Shown piece by piece: positions 1-9,329 of a stretch of DNA of 64,000 nucleotides (its first letter is position 1; the number at the start of each line of letters is the position of its first letter). The notes under the pieces are model-generated. The model did no database searches. It was not told the DNA's origin and worked only from the letters and a program-made list of their open reading frames with translations. Origin of the DNA: Methylophaga nitratireducenticrescens (lineage in GTDB: Bacteria > Pseudomonadota > Gammaproteobacteria > Nitrosococcales > Methylophagaceae); assembly GCF_000260985.4 (NCBI RefSeq), contig NC_017857.3, positions 310,001-374,000 of the forward strand, read 5' to 3'. Both the position numbers and the translations under genes were made by a program.

Positions 1-270
1 ATTTGAAAGATTCGGTTTAGTTTTTGCCGGAGCATCAATATCAATGACTTCATTAAGATCGGGTAAATCATCCGGTTTTTTGAAAGCTTGTTTGATTTCT
101 TCGGCACGTAATTCTTTGGCGATATCGTTTTTGACCGATTGAAGTGAGGCGTTGGCACGGCCAATCCATAAACCGCAGACACGAACAACTTTAGGGAGCT
201 TTTCCGGCCCCACAACAATCAATGCAACGACAGCAATTAATAATAATTCCCAAAACCCAATATCAAACAC
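1..270 (-). CDS. tatB: Sec-independent translocase subunit TatB (3' part outside window)
   Basis: TatB pairs with TatC to form the twin-arginine receptor that exports folded proteins across the inner membrane. The N-terminus reads V/M-FDIGFWELLLIAVVALIVVG, a single membrane helix followed by the PEKLP hinge and an amphipathic helix, as in the family. It then becomes charged and runs off the window edge at base 1, so the C-terminus is missing. The start is a GTG at 268-270, chosen because it gives the exact family N-terminus. It lies 5 nt behind the tatA stop with no clear ribosome site, so translation is probably coupled to tatA. tatC is expected just outside the window. Confidence 0.93.
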   Translation of the reverse strand, partial: MFDIGFWELLLIAVVALIVVGPEKLPKVVRVCGLWIGRANASLQSVKNDIAKELRAEEIKQAFKKPDDLPDLNEVIDIDAPAKTKPNLSN

Positions 271-275
271 GGTGA

Positions 276-521
276 TTATCGTTTAGTTGAGCCGTGTTCT
301 TCGTGCTGCTGCTTTTGTTGGCTTTCACTATTGTCGTCATGTTTAAGATTGCTGGCATCATTTTTTTGTTCCTCTTCGCCGTCACGGACTGAGGATTTGA
401 AGCTGCGAATAGCACTGCCCAGATCACCGCCAAGAGAACGGAGCTTTTTAGTGCCGAAAAGCAAAATGACGATGACCAAGACGATCAATAATTGCCATAC
501 ACTGATTCCACCAAATCCCAT
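276..521 (-). CDS. tatA: Sec-independent translocase subunit TatA
   Basis: TatA oligomerises in the inner membrane to form the passage for folded twin-arginine substrates. The 81-residue product has the expected layout: a short periplasmic start with GGISVWQ, one hydrophobic helix (about residues 9-22), the FGTKKL hinge, an amphipathic helix with LGSAIRSFK, and a charged tail rich in Glu, Lys and Gln. It lies between the HIT gene (9 nt away) and tatB (5 nt away) on the same strand, so it is the distal part of the his transcript. Length and motifs are typical; TatE is the only close alternative, and the adjacent tatB favours tatA. Confidence 0.95.
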   Translation of the reverse strand: MGFGGISVWQLLIVLVIVILLFGTKKLRSLGGDLGSAIRSFKSSVRDGEEEQKNDASNLKHDDNSESQQKQQHEEHGSTKR

Positions 522-530
522 GCTGTACTC

Positions 531-869
531 CTAATGAAAGCCAGGCAGATTCTTTCCACCTAACAAATGAATATGTAAATGATCGACTTCCTGACCACCA
601 CCTGGTCCGGTATTTATGATTGTGCGAAACCCTGTCTTTAGGCTTTGAGACTGGGCCAGTTCAGGAAGTTTAAGAAACATATGTGCAATTAACTCCTGAT
701 GACTCTGATCAAGATGATCCAGCCTGGCAATATGTTGTTTTGGAATCACTAACAGGTGCACGGCGGCTTTGGGATTAATATCGTTGAACACAAAGATCAG
801 ATCATCTTCAAAAACTTTCGCGGATGGAATCTCACCGGCAATAATTTTGCAGAAAATACAATCAGTCAT
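531..869 (-). CDS. HIT-family nucleotide hydrolase (HinT-like)
   Basis: Histidine-triad proteins hydrolyse adenosine phosphoramidates and related AMP conjugates in the cytoplasm. The 112-residue protein starts with [12 protein letters not shown], which is the HinT N-terminus including the C-x2-C pair, and carries the triad [10 protein letters not shown] near residue 96-105. Its ATG overlaps the hisE stop by 4 nt (ATGA), and tatA follows after 9 nt, so it is translated as part of the his-tat operon. This hisE-HIT-tatA order is common in gammaproteobacteria. The physiological substrate cannot be read from sequence. Confidence 0.93.
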   Translation of the reverse strand: MTDCIFCKIIAGEIPSAKVFEDDLIFVFNDINPKAAVHLLVIPKQHIARLDHLDQSHQELIAHMFLKLPELAQSQSLKTGFRTIINTGPGGGQEVDHLHIHLLGGKNLPGFH

Positions 870-1186
870 TTTTTGCTCCTGCTGGCTTTTTCTTCGAGGC
901 CTGATAAGCCAAATCGACGATCCAGCTCATGTAAAACGGCCTCAACATCAATATCATTATGCGCCAGTAATACCATTGAATGAAACCAAAGATCGGCTGT
1001 TTCGTAGATAATTTGCTGTTTGTCGCCAGCTTTTCCTGCAATGACGGTTTCTGTGGCCTCTTCACCCAGTTTTTTCAAAATCTTATCTGTACCAGCAGCA
1101 TACAGGCTGGCTACATATGAGCTGTCAGCATCTGCATATTTGCGATCATTTAGCACCGCCATCAGTCTCAGCAAGGTATCACTCAT
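866..1186 (-). CDS. hisE: Phosphoribosyl-ATP pyrophosphatase HisE
   Basis: HisE removes pyrophosphate from phosphoribosyl-ATP, the second step of histidine synthesis. The 106-residue protein has the MazG-like all-helical fold signature: [10 protein letters not shown], then [12 protein letters not shown] and the metal-binding E[12 protein letters not shown] helix (about residues 35-75). It is a separate gene, not fused to HisI as in enterobacteria. Its start overlaps the hisI stop by 4 nt and its stop overlaps the HIT gene start by 4 nt, so the run is translationally coupled. Confidence 0.96.
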   Translation of the reverse strand: MSDTLLRLMAVLNDRKYADADSSYVASLYAAGTDKILKKLGEEATETVIAGKAGDKQQIIYETADLWFHSMVLLAHNDIDVEAVLHELDRRFGLSGLEEKASRSKK

Positions 1187-1566
1187 CGATATATCTCATT
1201 TGGATCTTTCAGCACTGGTTCGGTGGCTTGCCATTCGCCATCGTGCAGTTCCAGAAAAAAACAATGATGCCGACCAGTATGACAGGCGATGCCACCTATC
1301 TGTTCAACTTCAAGCAAAATGGCATCCTGATCACAGTCCATACGTATAGACTTGATGATTTGCTGATGGCCGGATTGTTCACCTTTATGCCACAGTTTTT
1401 GCCGGGATCGTGACCAATAAACAGCGTGGCCGTTTTCGGCAGTTAGCTGCAATGACTCACGGTTCATCCACGCTAAAGTAAGTACTTGCTTAGTCGAAAA
1501 CTCTTGTGTGATAACGGGAAGCAATCCATCGTTTCCCCAGTTGACCTGCTCCAGCCATGCCGTCAT
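1183..1566 (-). CDS. hisI: Phosphoribosyl-AMP cyclohydrolase HisI
   Basis: HisI opens the adenine ring of phosphoribosyl-AMP, the third step of histidine synthesis. The 127-residue monofunctional enzyme shows the family motifs [29 protein letters not shown] and the metal-binding DCDQDA, with the zinc-ligand segment [11 protein letters not shown]. Its ATG overlaps the hisF stop by 4 nt and its stop overlaps hisE by 4 nt. Length matches stand-alone HisI proteins. Confidence 0.96.
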   Translation of the reverse strand: MTAWLEQVNWGNDGLLPVITQEFSTKQVLTLAWMNRESLQLTAENGHAVYWSRSRQKLWHKGEQSGHQQIIKSIRMDCDQDAILLEVEQIGGIACHTGRHHCFFLELHDGEWQATEPVLKDPNEIYR

Positions 1567-2336
1567 AAACGTACCTCAATACCTTGTTCTGCCATTTGCT
1601 GTTTGGCTTCGCCCACCGTATGTTCACCGAAATGGAAGATGCTGGCGGCCAGTACCGCATCGGCATGACCTAATTTGATGCCATCAGTCAGATCCTGCAA
1701 TTTACCCACACCACCTGAGGCAATCACCGGCACCACAACCGCATCACTGACGGCTCGGGTTAGCTCTAAATCAAAACCGGATTTGGTGCCATCACGATCC
1801 ATACTGGTTAGTAAAATCTCACCAGCACCCAGCAGTACCATTCTTTTTGCCCATTCAACAGCATCTATACCGGTGGGATGACGACCGCCGTGGGTAAAAA
1901 TTTCCCATCTTGGTGTCTGCCCCTCTGCAGAAACACGTTTGGCATCAATAGCGACCACGATACATTGTGAACCAAATTTTTCGGCAGCTTCACGAACAAA
2001 ATCCGGGTTTTTAACGGCTGCAGAGTTAATACCAACTTTATCTGCGCCGGCATTCAGCATGCGGCGAATATCCGCTACAGTTCTAATACCACCTCCAACA
2101 GTGAGAGGAATAAACACCTGGCTGGCAACCGCTTTGACAACATCTTCCATTGTGTCACGGTTGTGATGTGTGGCGGTGATATCCAGAAAGGTCAGTTCAT
2201 CAGCACCTTGTTCATCATAACGTTTAGCAATTTCAACCGGATCACCGGCATCACGAATGTCGACAAACTGCACGCCTTTTACTACACGACCAGCGTCGAC
2301 ATCCAGGCAGGGAATAATGCGTTTTGCCAGAGCCAT
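1563..2336 (-). CDS. hisF: Imidazole glycerol phosphate synthase cyclase subunit HisF
   Basis: HisF is the (beta/alpha)8-barrel cyclase that, with the HisH glutaminase, turns PRFAR and ammonia into imidazole glycerol phosphate and AICAR. The 257-residue protein begins [13 protein letters not shown] with the catalytic Asp, has the second catalytic Asp in LTSMDRDGT, and the phosphate-binding loops VGGGIR and VIASGGVG. It lies 5 nt after hisA and overlaps hisI by 4 nt. All key residues are present. Confidence 0.97.
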   Translation of the reverse strand: MALAKRIIPCLDVDAGRVVKGVQFVDIRDAGDPVEIAKRYDEQGADELTFLDITATHHNRDTMEDVVKAVASQVFIPLTVGGGIRTVADIRRMLNAGADKVGINSAAVKNPDFVREAAEKFGSQCIVVAIDAKRVSAEGQTPRWEIFTHGGRHPTGIDAVEWAKRMVLLGAGEILLTSMDRDGTKSGFDLELTRAVSDAVVVPVIASGGVGKLQDLTDGIKLGHADAVLAASIFHFGEHTVGEAKQQMAEQGIEVRL

Positions 2337-2341
2337 ATTAG

Positions 2342-3091
2342 TTAGAATTGCAGCGGTGGATTTAAACGATCAGCCAATGCCTGACCTTCTGCCAAGTCAA
2401 TGGTGCCCTCGTAGATAGCACGACCAATAATGGCTCCCATTACACCTTCAGATTCGTAGTGACAAAGTGCTTTGATATCATCGTAGTTGGTGACACCACC
2501 GGAAGCAATTACTGGAATATTAATGGCACGGGCCAAATCGCGAGTGGATTGTAAATTTACTCCCTGCATCATGCCATCACGACTGATGTCAGTGTAAATA
2601 ATGGCTTCTACCCCATCCTGTTCAAATTGCTGAGCAATATCGATTACGTCGTGATTGGACAATTTTGACCAGCCATCGATGGCAACCTTGCCATCTTTGG
2701 CATCCAGACCGACGATAATATGTCCTGGAAATTCGGCGCAGACATCACCGACAAAATGCGGTGCATTAATGGCTTTCGTGCCGATAATGACATAACGTAC
2801 ACCCGCATCAAGATAAGTTTGAATAGTGTCTTCGTCGCGAATCCCTCCTCCGACTTGCACGTCAAGATCTGGAAAAGCAGCACAAATTCGGTGAATAACT
2901 TCAGCGTTAACCGGGTTACCCGCAAAAGCACCGTCCAGATCCACCATATGCAAACGCTTGGCACCTGCTTCAACCCATCTGGTCGCCACTGCCAGCGGAT
3001 CTTCTGAAAATACGGTGTTATCTTCCATGCGTCCCTGACGCAATCGAACGCAGTGACCCTCTTTAAGATCAATGGCAGGGATTAATAACAT
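2342..3091 (-). CDS. hisA: ProFAR isomerase HisA
   Basis: HisA isomerises ProFAR to PRFAR in histidine synthesis. The barrel carries the catalytic Asp in [11 protein letters not shown], the second Asp in YTDISRDGM and the phosphate loops VGGGIRD and VIASGGVT. A longer frame opens at 3112, but the ATG at 3089-3091 gives the canonical MLLIPAIDL start and has a GGAG ribosome site 8 nt upstream, so I use it (249 residues). It sits 25 nt after hisH on this choice. Confidence 0.96.
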   Translation of the reverse strand: MLLIPAIDLKEGHCVRLRQGRMEDNTVFSEDPLAVATRWVEAGAKRLHMVDLDGAFAGNPVNAEVIHRICAAFPDLDVQVGGGIRDEDTIQTYLDAGVRYVIIGTKAINAPHFVGDVCAEFPGHIIVGLDAKDGKVAIDGWSKLSNHDVIDIAQQFEQDGVEAIIYTDISRDGMMQGVNLQSTRDLARAINIPVIASGGVTNYDDIKALCHYESEGVMGAIIGRAIYEGTIDLAEGQALADRLNPPLQF

Positions 3092-3116
3092 AACACTATC
3101 TCCATCAAACAAAATG

Positions 3117-3752
3117 TCAGGACTGACCGTCCCAGTTGATAAAATTTTTCAATAACTGCAAGCCAGCATGCTGACTTTTCTCGGGGTGAAACTGAACGGC
3201 AAACAGATTTTCCTGGCTCAGTGCGGCAGCGAATGGTAATGCATAGTGACAGCGACCAGATATTTTGCTTTCATCAGCAGGTTTCACATAAAAACTGTGT
3301 ACAAAATAAAAACGACTATTTTGTGGGATATCCTGCCATAAAGGATGTGTAATGGTCTGTTCAACTTCGTTCCAGCCCATATGTGGCACTTTTAGCCCTT
3401 GCTCAAACGCATTGTCAAAATACAAAACGTCACCATTAATAATGCCCAAGCCATCAGACCCTTGATTTTCCTGACTATGCGTTAATAACGCCTGCATGCC
3501 TAGACAAATCCCCAAAAAAGGTTTTTGTGTGGCCATCTCGCTAATGAGTTTATCAAGTTCAAGCTTTTTGAGTTCTTCCATGCAGTCCCGAATGGCGCCG
3601 ACGCCCGGAAAAACAATATGGTCTGATTCACGGATAGTAAAAGGATCAGCGGTAATAAATATTTGAGTGTCATTATCAGCCACGGCTTCCAAAGCTTTGG
3701 AGACAGAGCGTAAATTACCCATGCCGTAATCAATAACTGCAACGCGACGCAT
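3117..3752 (-). CDS. hisH: Imidazole glycerol phosphate synthase glutaminase subunit HisH
   Basis: HisH is the class I glutamine amidotransferase that channels ammonia to HisF. The 211-residue protein has the start [14 protein letters not shown], the oxyanion strand [10 protein letters not shown], the nucleophile elbow FLGICLGMQ (Cys about residue 84) and the [10 protein letters not shown] segment with catalytic His and Glu. It lies between hisB (47 nt) and hisA on the minus strand. The hisB-H-A-F-I-E order matches the usual arrangement. Confidence 0.97.
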   Translation of the reverse strand: MRRVAVIDYGMGNLRSVSKALEAVADNDTQIFITADPFTIRESDHIVFPGVGAIRDCMEELKKLELDKLISEMATQKPFLGICLGMQALLTHSQENQGSDGLGIINGDVLYFDNAFEQGLKVPHMGWNEVEQTITHPLWQDIPQNSRFYFVHSFYVKPADESKISGRCHYALPFAAALSQENLFAVQFHPEKSQHAGLQLLKNFINWDGQS

Positions 3753-3799
3753 AAAACAAAGACCCGAACTAGAAAAAGAGAGTTAAAACCGTTAAACGA

Positions 3800-4393
3800 T
3801 TATAGAGCACCTTTGGTCGACGGCAATTGTTGCAAGGCGCGCTCATCCAAGGTAACAGCCATTCGTAAGGCACGTCCAAAAGCCTTAAAAATAGTTTCGG
3901 CAATATGGTGTGCATTACGACCTTTGAGGTTGTCGATATGTAATGTGATACCGGCATGGTTGACCAATCCCTGGAAAAACTCATAAAACAAATCCACATC
4001 AAATTCACCGATTTTGTCGCGGGTGAACGTAACATCAAATTCAAAACCGGGTCTGCCAGACAAATCCATAACAACACGGGATAATGCCTCATCCAGCGGA
4101 ACATAAGAATGCCCATAACGGACAACACCTTTTTTGTCTCCCAAGGCCTGCTTTAAAGCCTGACCAATCGTAATACCGACATCTTCAACTGTGTGGTGTG
4201 CATCAATATGCAAATCACCTTTGGCCTTGATTTGCAAATCAAATAAACCGTGACGGGCAATTTGTTCCATCATGTGATCGAGAAAGGGCACGCCGGTTTC
4301 AGATTCAAACTGACCATTTCCATCCAGATTAATAGAAACTTCAATTTGGGTTTCGAGCGTGTTACGCGCAACAGTGGCGCTACGAGCGATCAT
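3800..4393 (-). CDS. hisB: Imidazoleglycerol-phosphate dehydratase HisB
   Basis: HisB dehydrates imidazole glycerol phosphate to imidazole acetol phosphate. The 197-residue monofunctional form shows the manganese-binding repeats [35 protein letters not shown] and [13 protein letters not shown]. The bifunctional phosphatase domain of enterobacterial HisB is absent. It is the first gene of the minus-strand his operon, and the promoter should lie in the 97-nt gap shared with the divergent fnr gene. I see no His-rich leader peptide there, so classical attenuation is not evident. Confidence 0.96.
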   Translation of the reverse strand: MIARSATVARNTLETQIEVSINLDGNGQFESETGVPFLDHMMEQIARHGLFDLQIKAKGDLHIDAHHTVEDVGITIGQALKQALGDKKGVVRYGHSYVPLDEALSRVVMDLSGRPGFEFDVTFTRDKIGEFDVDLFYEFFQGLVNHAGITLHIDNLKGRNAHHIAETIFKAFGRALRMAVTLDERALQQLPSTKGAL

Positions 4394-4490
4394 TTGCTTT
4401 CCTGAAAACTGAAATAAAAACGAATAATAACTGTTTCAGTGCCGGGTTTGAAGCGTTATCATGGTCTGTGATTATTTATATGGAAAAAAA

Positions 4491-5240
4491 ATGACACAAG
4501 TTCGCATGATCTCTCCACTTTTTGACGATTTGGCGAAGGTTGAACATCATCATCAACTTGCTTGCCAGTCATGTGCTTTATACCGGCTATGTCTACCGTT
4601 GGGGCTGCATCGAGATGACTTATCCAAGATCGATCAAATCATCAAACGCAGTTCAGGTTACAAACGTCACCAAATTCTTTTTGAGCCATCATCGACATTC
4701 AAAACACTTTTTGTTGTTCGCTCAGGCTCGTTCAAGACAACCATTTCAGCGGCAGATGGCCGCGAGCAGGTCACCAGCTTTTATTTTCCGGGTGAATTTA
4801 TTGGTATGGATGCTATTTATCAGCAACGTTATTTATCAACCGCTTGCGCTCTTGAAGCCAGTAGTGTTTGTGAACTCCCTTATGAGCATCTGCAGGGCTT
4901 AAGTGCCACTATTCCGGAATTACAAAATCAATTAATGACCCGTTTGAGTAAAGAATTATCTTCAGATAAAAACTTGTTATTGTCTTTGGGGAAAAAAAAT
5001 GCCCAGGAAAAGCTGATTAGTTTTGTGTTGTCACTGTCCCAACGTTTCAGTGAGCGAGGTTTCTCAGCGAGGTCTTTTCAATTAACCATGTCTCGCGGTG
5101 ATATCGCCAATCATCTGGGATTAGCCATTGAAACGGTCAGTCGTTTATTTTCACAATTACAAGAGCAACAGTTGCTGATAATTCAGGGTAAAGAACTCAC
5201 TATTCTGGATTTGCCGACATTAAAACAACGTTGCGGATAA
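4491..5240 (+). CDS. fnr: FNR/Anr-type oxygen-sensing transcription regulator
   Basis: This Crp-Fnr family regulator likely holds an oxygen-labile [4Fe-4S] cluster and switches genes when oxygen falls. Cysteines 25, 28 and 34 (C-Q-S-C-A-L-Y-R-L-C-L-P) and Cys127 (SSVCELP) match the four cluster ligands of E. coli FNR. The cyclic-nucleotide-like barrel is followed by the HTH GDIANHLGLAIETVSRLF, whose E-x2-S-R recognition residues are those that read TTGAT half-sites. A frame opens at 4461, but the ATG at 4491 follows a GGA-A-rich ribosome site and gives a 249-residue product of normal size. A perfect FNR box lies 27 nt downstream of the stop. Confidence 0.93.
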   Translation: MTQVRMISPLFDDLAKVEHHHQLACQSCALYRLCLPLGLHRDDLSKIDQIIKRSSGYKRHQILFEPSSTFKTLFVVRSGSFKTTISAADGREQVTSFYFPGEFIGMDAIYQQRYLSTACALEASSVCELPYEHLQGLSATIPELQNQLMTRLSKELSSDKNLLLSLGKKNAQEKLISFVLSLSQRFSERGFSARSFQLTMSRGDIANHLGLAIETVSRLFSQLQEQQLLIIQGKELTILDLPTLKQRCG

Positions 5241-5266
5241 ACAACCTTAACCACAACGGGAAATCA

Positions 5267-5307
5267 TTGATTTAGATCAATGCCAAAAAGGGGACGCTTC
5301 GTATGAT
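5267..5307 (+). promoter_or_regulatory. Perfect FNR box with class II-spaced -10 element
   Basis: TTGAT-TTAG-ATCAA at 5267-5280 is an exact FNR/Anr consensus (5-bp half-sites, 4-nt spacer). TATGAT at 5302-5307 is a good -10 hexamer. With a start site near 5314 the box is centred about 41 bp upstream, which is the class II FNR activation geometry. It drives the ompW-family pseudogene starting at 5351. Confidence 0.8.
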
Positions 5308-5350
5308 CTGAAGTGGTTTAACACTTTTGATTATTCTTTGGAAAAGTCCT

Positions 5351-6011
5351 ATGAAAAAAAATTCCTTGATGTCTTCAGTCATGCTGGCTGCTAGCTTGGT
5401 TAGTCCACTATCTACAGTTATGGCTTGTGAAGCAGGTGACTAGCTAATTCGGGGGCGTGTTATTAATGTTAATCCAAATGACAGTAGTAGTAGGTTGTCA
5501 ATTCATGGTGAGGGTCAAGGCACTAAAGTAAAAGTTTTCAATGATACTGTTTCTGAATTGGATATTACCTATATGCTCAACCGTAATTGGCGGGTGGAGT
5601 TGATTTTAGGCACTATTCCAAGTGAAAAAAACGTGGTCAGCCCTGGGAGATGTCACAGAAACCAAAGTGTTGCCACCTACTCGAACGTTGCAATATCACT
5701 TTTTGCCTGAAACCTCTATTCGTCCGTATATCGAGCTGGGGTGAACTACACTTACTTTTTTGATGAAAAAATTCCGAGTAGTTCTCAACTGAGTAAAGCG
5801 GGCGATGAAGTAAAGCTGGATAGCTATTGGGGATGGGCAGCTCAAGTCGGCGTTGATATTGCGATGAACCAGCATTGGTTTTCAATATGGATGTCAAATA
5901 GCTGGATATTGATACGACGGCCAGTTTTAAAAAACGTCCGTTGGCGATGCCAAAATTGATGTTGATATTGACCCCTTTGTGTATGGTCTCGGTATTGGGT
6001 GCCGTTTTTAA
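5351..6011 (+). pseudogene. Broken OmpW-family outer-membrane protein gene
   Basis: OmpW is an eight-stranded outer-membrane barrel for small hydrophobic molecules. The reading starts with a good signal peptide (MKKNSLMSSVMLAAS... cleaved after VMA), then EAGD followed by a TAG at 5441-5443 where the family has Trp (AGDWLIR). Family segments continue in shifting frames: INVNPND, VLPPTRTLQYHFLPE, NYTYFFDEK, GWAAQVGVDIAMNQHWF, DIDPFVYGLGI and the terminal C-R-F. At least three frame changes plus the nonsense codon are needed. The intact FNR promoter upstream suggests recent decay of an oxygen-controlled porin. Sequencing error could explain one lesion but hardly all. Confidence 0.85.
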
Positions 6012-6040
6012 GTTCCGCTCTCAGCCACAAACCTTGCCTG

Positions 6041-6066
6041 AAAGCCTTCTTCAAGAGGGTTTTTTA
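6041..6066 (+). terminator. Rho-independent terminator between ompW pseudogene and murJ
   Basis: AAAGCCTTCT-TCA-AGAGGGTTTT forms a 10-bp stem (with G-T pairs) ending in a T run at 6060-6066. It follows the ompW remnant on the plus strand and overlaps the murJ stop codon on the other strand. Confidence 0.6.
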
Positions 6067-7608
6067 TTCATGGCTTTGTGGAGAAAGGAGCGATTTTAGT
6101 TTTACGCCACATAAAGTCAAAACGGCAAAATAAACCATCGCAGAAGAGGTAATCAGCCCCATTAATATGCTGAATCTATACCAGCCACTCCACGCTACCC
6201 AATCACTATTAATGGGTGTTAGCCATAGCAAAAATACCACTAAAACACTATTAGCAAGGAGCATCCGGATAAAAAATAAGCTCCAGCCAGAGATAGGTTG
6301 ATAGACCGCTTTTTTCCGAAGAGTGTAATACAGTAAACCAGCATTTAGCATCGCGGATAATGCTGTGGCTAAAGCCAGTCCGACATGTGCCAGATACTGC
6401 ATCAAAATAATATTCAATCCCATATTGCTGATCATCGCAATAATGCCAATTTTGACGGGTGTTTTTGTGTCCTGACGCGCATAAAAGCCTGGGGCAAGTA
6501 CTTTTATAAAGATAAACGGCAATAATCCCAAACCGTAAGCTCTTAAGCTTAACGATGCCTGATGGGCATCATAAGGTGTGAACTCACCATATTGAAATAA
6601 GGTAAGCAGCAATGGCTCAGCAAGAATAATTAAGCCTAATGCTGCTGGAGCGCCGATTAGAAACACCCAGCGTAATGCCCAGTCAATGGTCTGTGAAAAT
6701 TCTTGCATTGAGGCAGTAGCATGTTTGCGGGAAAGGTTAGGCAAAATAACAGTCGCCAGCGCTATTCCCAATATTCCCAGTGGAAACTCCACCAGACGAT
6801 CAGAATAATATAGCCAGGAAATACTGCCAGTGATGAGAAATGACGCCAGTAATGTGTCCAACAATAAATTGATTTGTGAAACGGAGACACCAAACATGGC
6901 CGGTATCATCAGTCGCAGAATTTTTTGGACTCCCTCATCTTTCCAGCCCCAACGCGGTTTTGGCAAACTCCCTATTTTCATCAAAAAAGGCATTTGAAAC
7001 AGGAGTTGCACCACCCCACCGATAAATACCCCCCAGGCAAGTGCTTTTACCGGTTCTTCTAGATGTGGTGCCAGCCATAATGCACAGGCAATCATCGAAA
7101 TGTTGAGAAAAACAGGTGTAAATGCCGGCACGGCAAACTTACCAAAACTGTTTAGAATGGAGCTGGCCAGTGCGGTAAGTGAAACGAACAGAATATATGG
7201 AAAAGTGATCCTTAACAGTTCTCTGGCAAGTTGTAATTTTTCAGGCTGATCACTAAAGCCGGGAGCAAAAAGCAGAATAATTACTGGTGCTGCAATTACC
7301 CCTATCAGGGTAATAAAAAATAAGACGCTTGCAAGTGTGCCGCTGGTTGCCGCAATAAGTTGTTTCAAATCCTGATCACCGCGTTCGCGATACTCAGCGA
7401 GAACGGGAATAAACGCTTGTGAAAAAGCTCCCTCTGCAAACAGGCGACGGAGAAAGTTCGGAATCTTAAAAGCAACAAAAAATACGTCCGCCCCCATCCC
7501 GGCACCTAGAAATCTGGCAATGACAATATCTCGAACAAATCCTAAAATGCGGGATAAAAAGGTCATTAAGCTGACAACCAGAGTAGACTTAAGCAATTTT
7601 TCTTTCAT
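6064..7608 (-). CDS. murJ: Lipid II flippase MurJ
   Basis: MurJ moves lipid-linked peptidoglycan precursor across the inner membrane. The 514-residue polytopic protein has the family N-terminus STLVVSLMTFLSRILGFVRD, then VFFVAFKIPNFLRRLFAEGAFSQAFIPV with the conserved arginines, and about 14 hydrophobic segments. Size fits MurJ (about 510). It is convergent with the ompW remnant and divergent from the SCO1-like gene. In many proteobacteria murJ lies near rpsT or ribF; neither is seen here. Confidence 0.96.
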   Translation of the reverse strand: MKEKLLKSTLVVSLMTFLSRILGFVRDIVIARFLGAGMGADVFFVAFKIPNFLRRLFAEGAFSQAFIPVLAEYRERGDQDLKQLIAATSGTLASVLFFITLIGVIAAPVIILLFAPGFSDQPEKLQLARELLRITFPYILFVSLTALASSILNSFGKFAVPAFTPVFLNISMIACALWLAPHLEEPVKALAWGVFIGGVVQLLFQMPFLMKIGSLPKPRWGWKDEGVQKILRLMIPAMFGVSVSQINLLLDTLLASFLITGSISWLYYSDRLVEFPLGILGIALATVILPNLSRKHATASMQEFSQTIDWALRWVFLIGAPAALGLIILAEPLLLTLFQYGEFTPYDAHQASLSLRAYGLGLLPFIFIKVLAPGFYARQDTKTPVKIGIIAMISNMGLNIILMQYLAHVGLALATALSAMLNAGLLYYTLRKKAVYQPISGWSLFFIRMLLANSVLVVFLLWLTPINSDWVAWSGWYRFSILMGLITSSAMVYFAVLTLCGVKLKSLLSPQSHE

Positions 7609-7660
7609 GGGCTCTTAATTAGTAGTGAGAAAATTGTCAGCGTGTCACGGAGAATAAACG

Positions 7661-8281
7661 ATGCAGAATATGTTCAAAAATGTCCATTCTAAGCGTTTTT
7701 TACTGACATATCTTGGCTTAGTAGTTTTTTTGTTGTTGCTTTTTTTAACACTCAACCAGCAACAGCCAGTGGACATCCCAAAAACAGACCGGTCTATGGT
7801 GACGGTTTTTGATCCAACCGTGGAAGTGCCTCAGTTTCTTGCCTATTCAACGGATAATACGGTGTTTACCAATGATGCGCTGACAGGTAAGTGGAGTTTT
7901 GTTTTTATTCCTTCAGCAGACTGTCTTGATTGTGATGCGGTTTTCAGAGTACTAAGAAATCTAAAAGATGGGCTGGCAGACCGTTCAGTTCAACTGGTAG
8001 TGAGCACTACAGATCTTCAATCAGATAAGCTCTTGGGGCTAAGTCAATTGCAAAATCTTGATGCCCGGATTATCACCCCTTCAGGCTCTTTGAAGGAACA
8101 GGAAGAGTGGACTGCGTTTTTCACAACAAGCAGTAGTTTTTCCTATCAAGATCTGAACCATACCGTTTTTTTAATCAATCCAAAAGCAATGCTTGTAGCA
8201 GGGTTTCAAGCCCCATTTACTTCAGTTTTCATAAGACAAAGTTTTATTCAGCTACGCTCTCAATATGCTCTGAAGCATTAA
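7661..8281 (+). CDS. Membrane-anchored SCO1/SenC-like thioredoxin-fold protein
   Basis: The 206-residue protein has one N-terminal membrane anchor (about residues 13-28) and a periplasmic domain. GKWSFVFIPSADCLDCDAVFR aligns with the SCO1/SenC strand that normally carries C-x3-C for copper, and FLINPKAMLVAGFQAPFT with the FLIDP...F..P.T end of SCO proteins. Here the pair is C-L-D-C (C-x2-C) and I do not see the usual copper-ligand His near the end. It may be a redox variant and not a copper chaperone for cytochrome oxidase. GGAG sits 10 nt before the ATG. Its stop overlaps that of convergent oxyR by 3 nt. Function is unproven. Confidence 0.7.
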   Translation: MQNMFKNVHSKRFLLTYLGLVVFLLLLFLTLNQQQPVDIPKTDRSMVTVFDPTVEVPQFLAYSTDNTVFTNDALTGKWSFVFIPSADCLDCDAVFRVLRNLKDGLADRSVQLVVSTTDLQSDKLLGLSQLQNLDARIITPSGSLKEQEEWTAFFTTSSSFSYQDLNHTVFLINPKAMLVAGFQAPFTSVFIRQSFIQLRSQYALKH

Positions 8282-9189
8282 ATTACCGCTTCTTCCATTG
8301 CTGCAGTAAAACTTATTACCAACTCTTCAAGCGTACTGGTTCGGCGGAAACTTGGCCGCCACACCAGTCCAATTTCACGATTAGCCAAACTGTTTTGTTT
8401 TAATGGACGTAAACATATATCTGCATGGCGCACCATATCTGAGTTTATTGCCATCTGTGGAATCAGGGTAATACCCAACCCACTAGCGACCATTTCGATC
8501 AACGTATATAAACTAGTTGCTTGTACACTACGTCGTTGTGCTGAGGCTGGTAATTGACAGGCACTGATGGCATGTTCGCGCATACAATGCCCTTCCGCCA
8601 AAAGTAATAACTCTGTTATTGGAAGTTGATGTGGTTGTAATGATGTGTATTTACTTAAAGCGTGTTGTTTTGGCAGTGCTACCCAAAAAGGTTCCTGAGA
8701 GATTACACGAAAGTTTAAATTTCGGGTATTGAATGGAAAAGCCATTATCGCTATATCGATACTGCCCTTTTCTACCTGCTCTAATAACCTTTCGGATTGA
8801 TCTTCTAAGAGTAGTACTTCCAATTCAGGTAAATGTTTTCGAATGCGCGGAAGTACTCGAGGTAACAGAAATGGACTTATTGTTGGTATTACACCAATTC
8901 GTATCCGACCAGCCAAAGGATTTTTTTCAGCTTGTGCCAAGTCGACTAGATCATCACTCAACGACAGAATTTGCCTGGCTCTTTCTGCTATTTCTTCTCC
9001 TATTGGCGTTGTCAGTACTTTTCGATTAGTGCGCTCTAATAAACCAATCTCCAGCAGGTCTTCCAAATCCTGGATACCTGCACTAAGGGTTGATTGTGTT
9101 ACGTGACACTTTTCTGCCGCACGTCCAAAGTGTTTTTCATCAATTACTGCGGTCAGATATTGGAGCTGCCGTAAGGTCGGAAGTCTCAT
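8278..9189 (-). CDS. oxyR: Peroxide-sensing LysR-type regulator OxyR
   Basis: OxyR senses hydrogen peroxide by forming an intramolecular disulfide and then activates antioxidant genes. The N-terminal winged HTH (LRQLQYLTAVIDEKHFGRAAEKCHVTQ, split here) is followed by a substrate-like domain with EGHCMREHAISAC: two cysteines eight residues apart, as Cys199 and Cys208 of E. coli OxyR. A GTG at 9204 extends the frame by five codons; the ATG at 9187-9189 gives 303 residues and the family-like start. It is divergent from a rubredoxin gene across a 140-bp AT-rich gap where it may regulate both. Confidence 0.92.
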   Translation of the reverse strand: MRLPTLRQLQYLTAVIDEKHFGRAAEKCHVTQSTLSAGIQDLEDLLEIGLLERTNRKVLTTPIGEEIAERARQILSLSDDLVDLAQAEKNPLAGRIRIGVIPTISPFLLPRVLPRIRKHLPELEVLLLEDQSERLLEQVEKGSIDIAIMAFPFNTRNLNFRVISQEPFWVALPKQHALSKYTSLQPHQLPITELLLLAEGHCMREHAISACQLPASAQRRSVQATSLYTLIEMVASGLGITLIPQMAINSDMVRHADICLRPLKQNSLANREIGLVWRPSFRRTSTLEELVISFTAAMEEAVI

Positions 9190-9329
9190 AATCGGTCTAT
9201 CCACTTATTAGTCTTATAATGATTTGTTTTGTGTAATTTAACATATAACGAATAGTAAATCGTAAACCAACAAAAAAGACGTTTGTTGTAAGATGTCAGA
9301 ACGGTTTAATAAATTTGATAGGACTTAAT

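Noticed and set aside
4394-4490. His leader peptide and attenuator before hisB
   Set aside because: No run of His codons on the minus strand and no paired terminator hairpin in this short gap.
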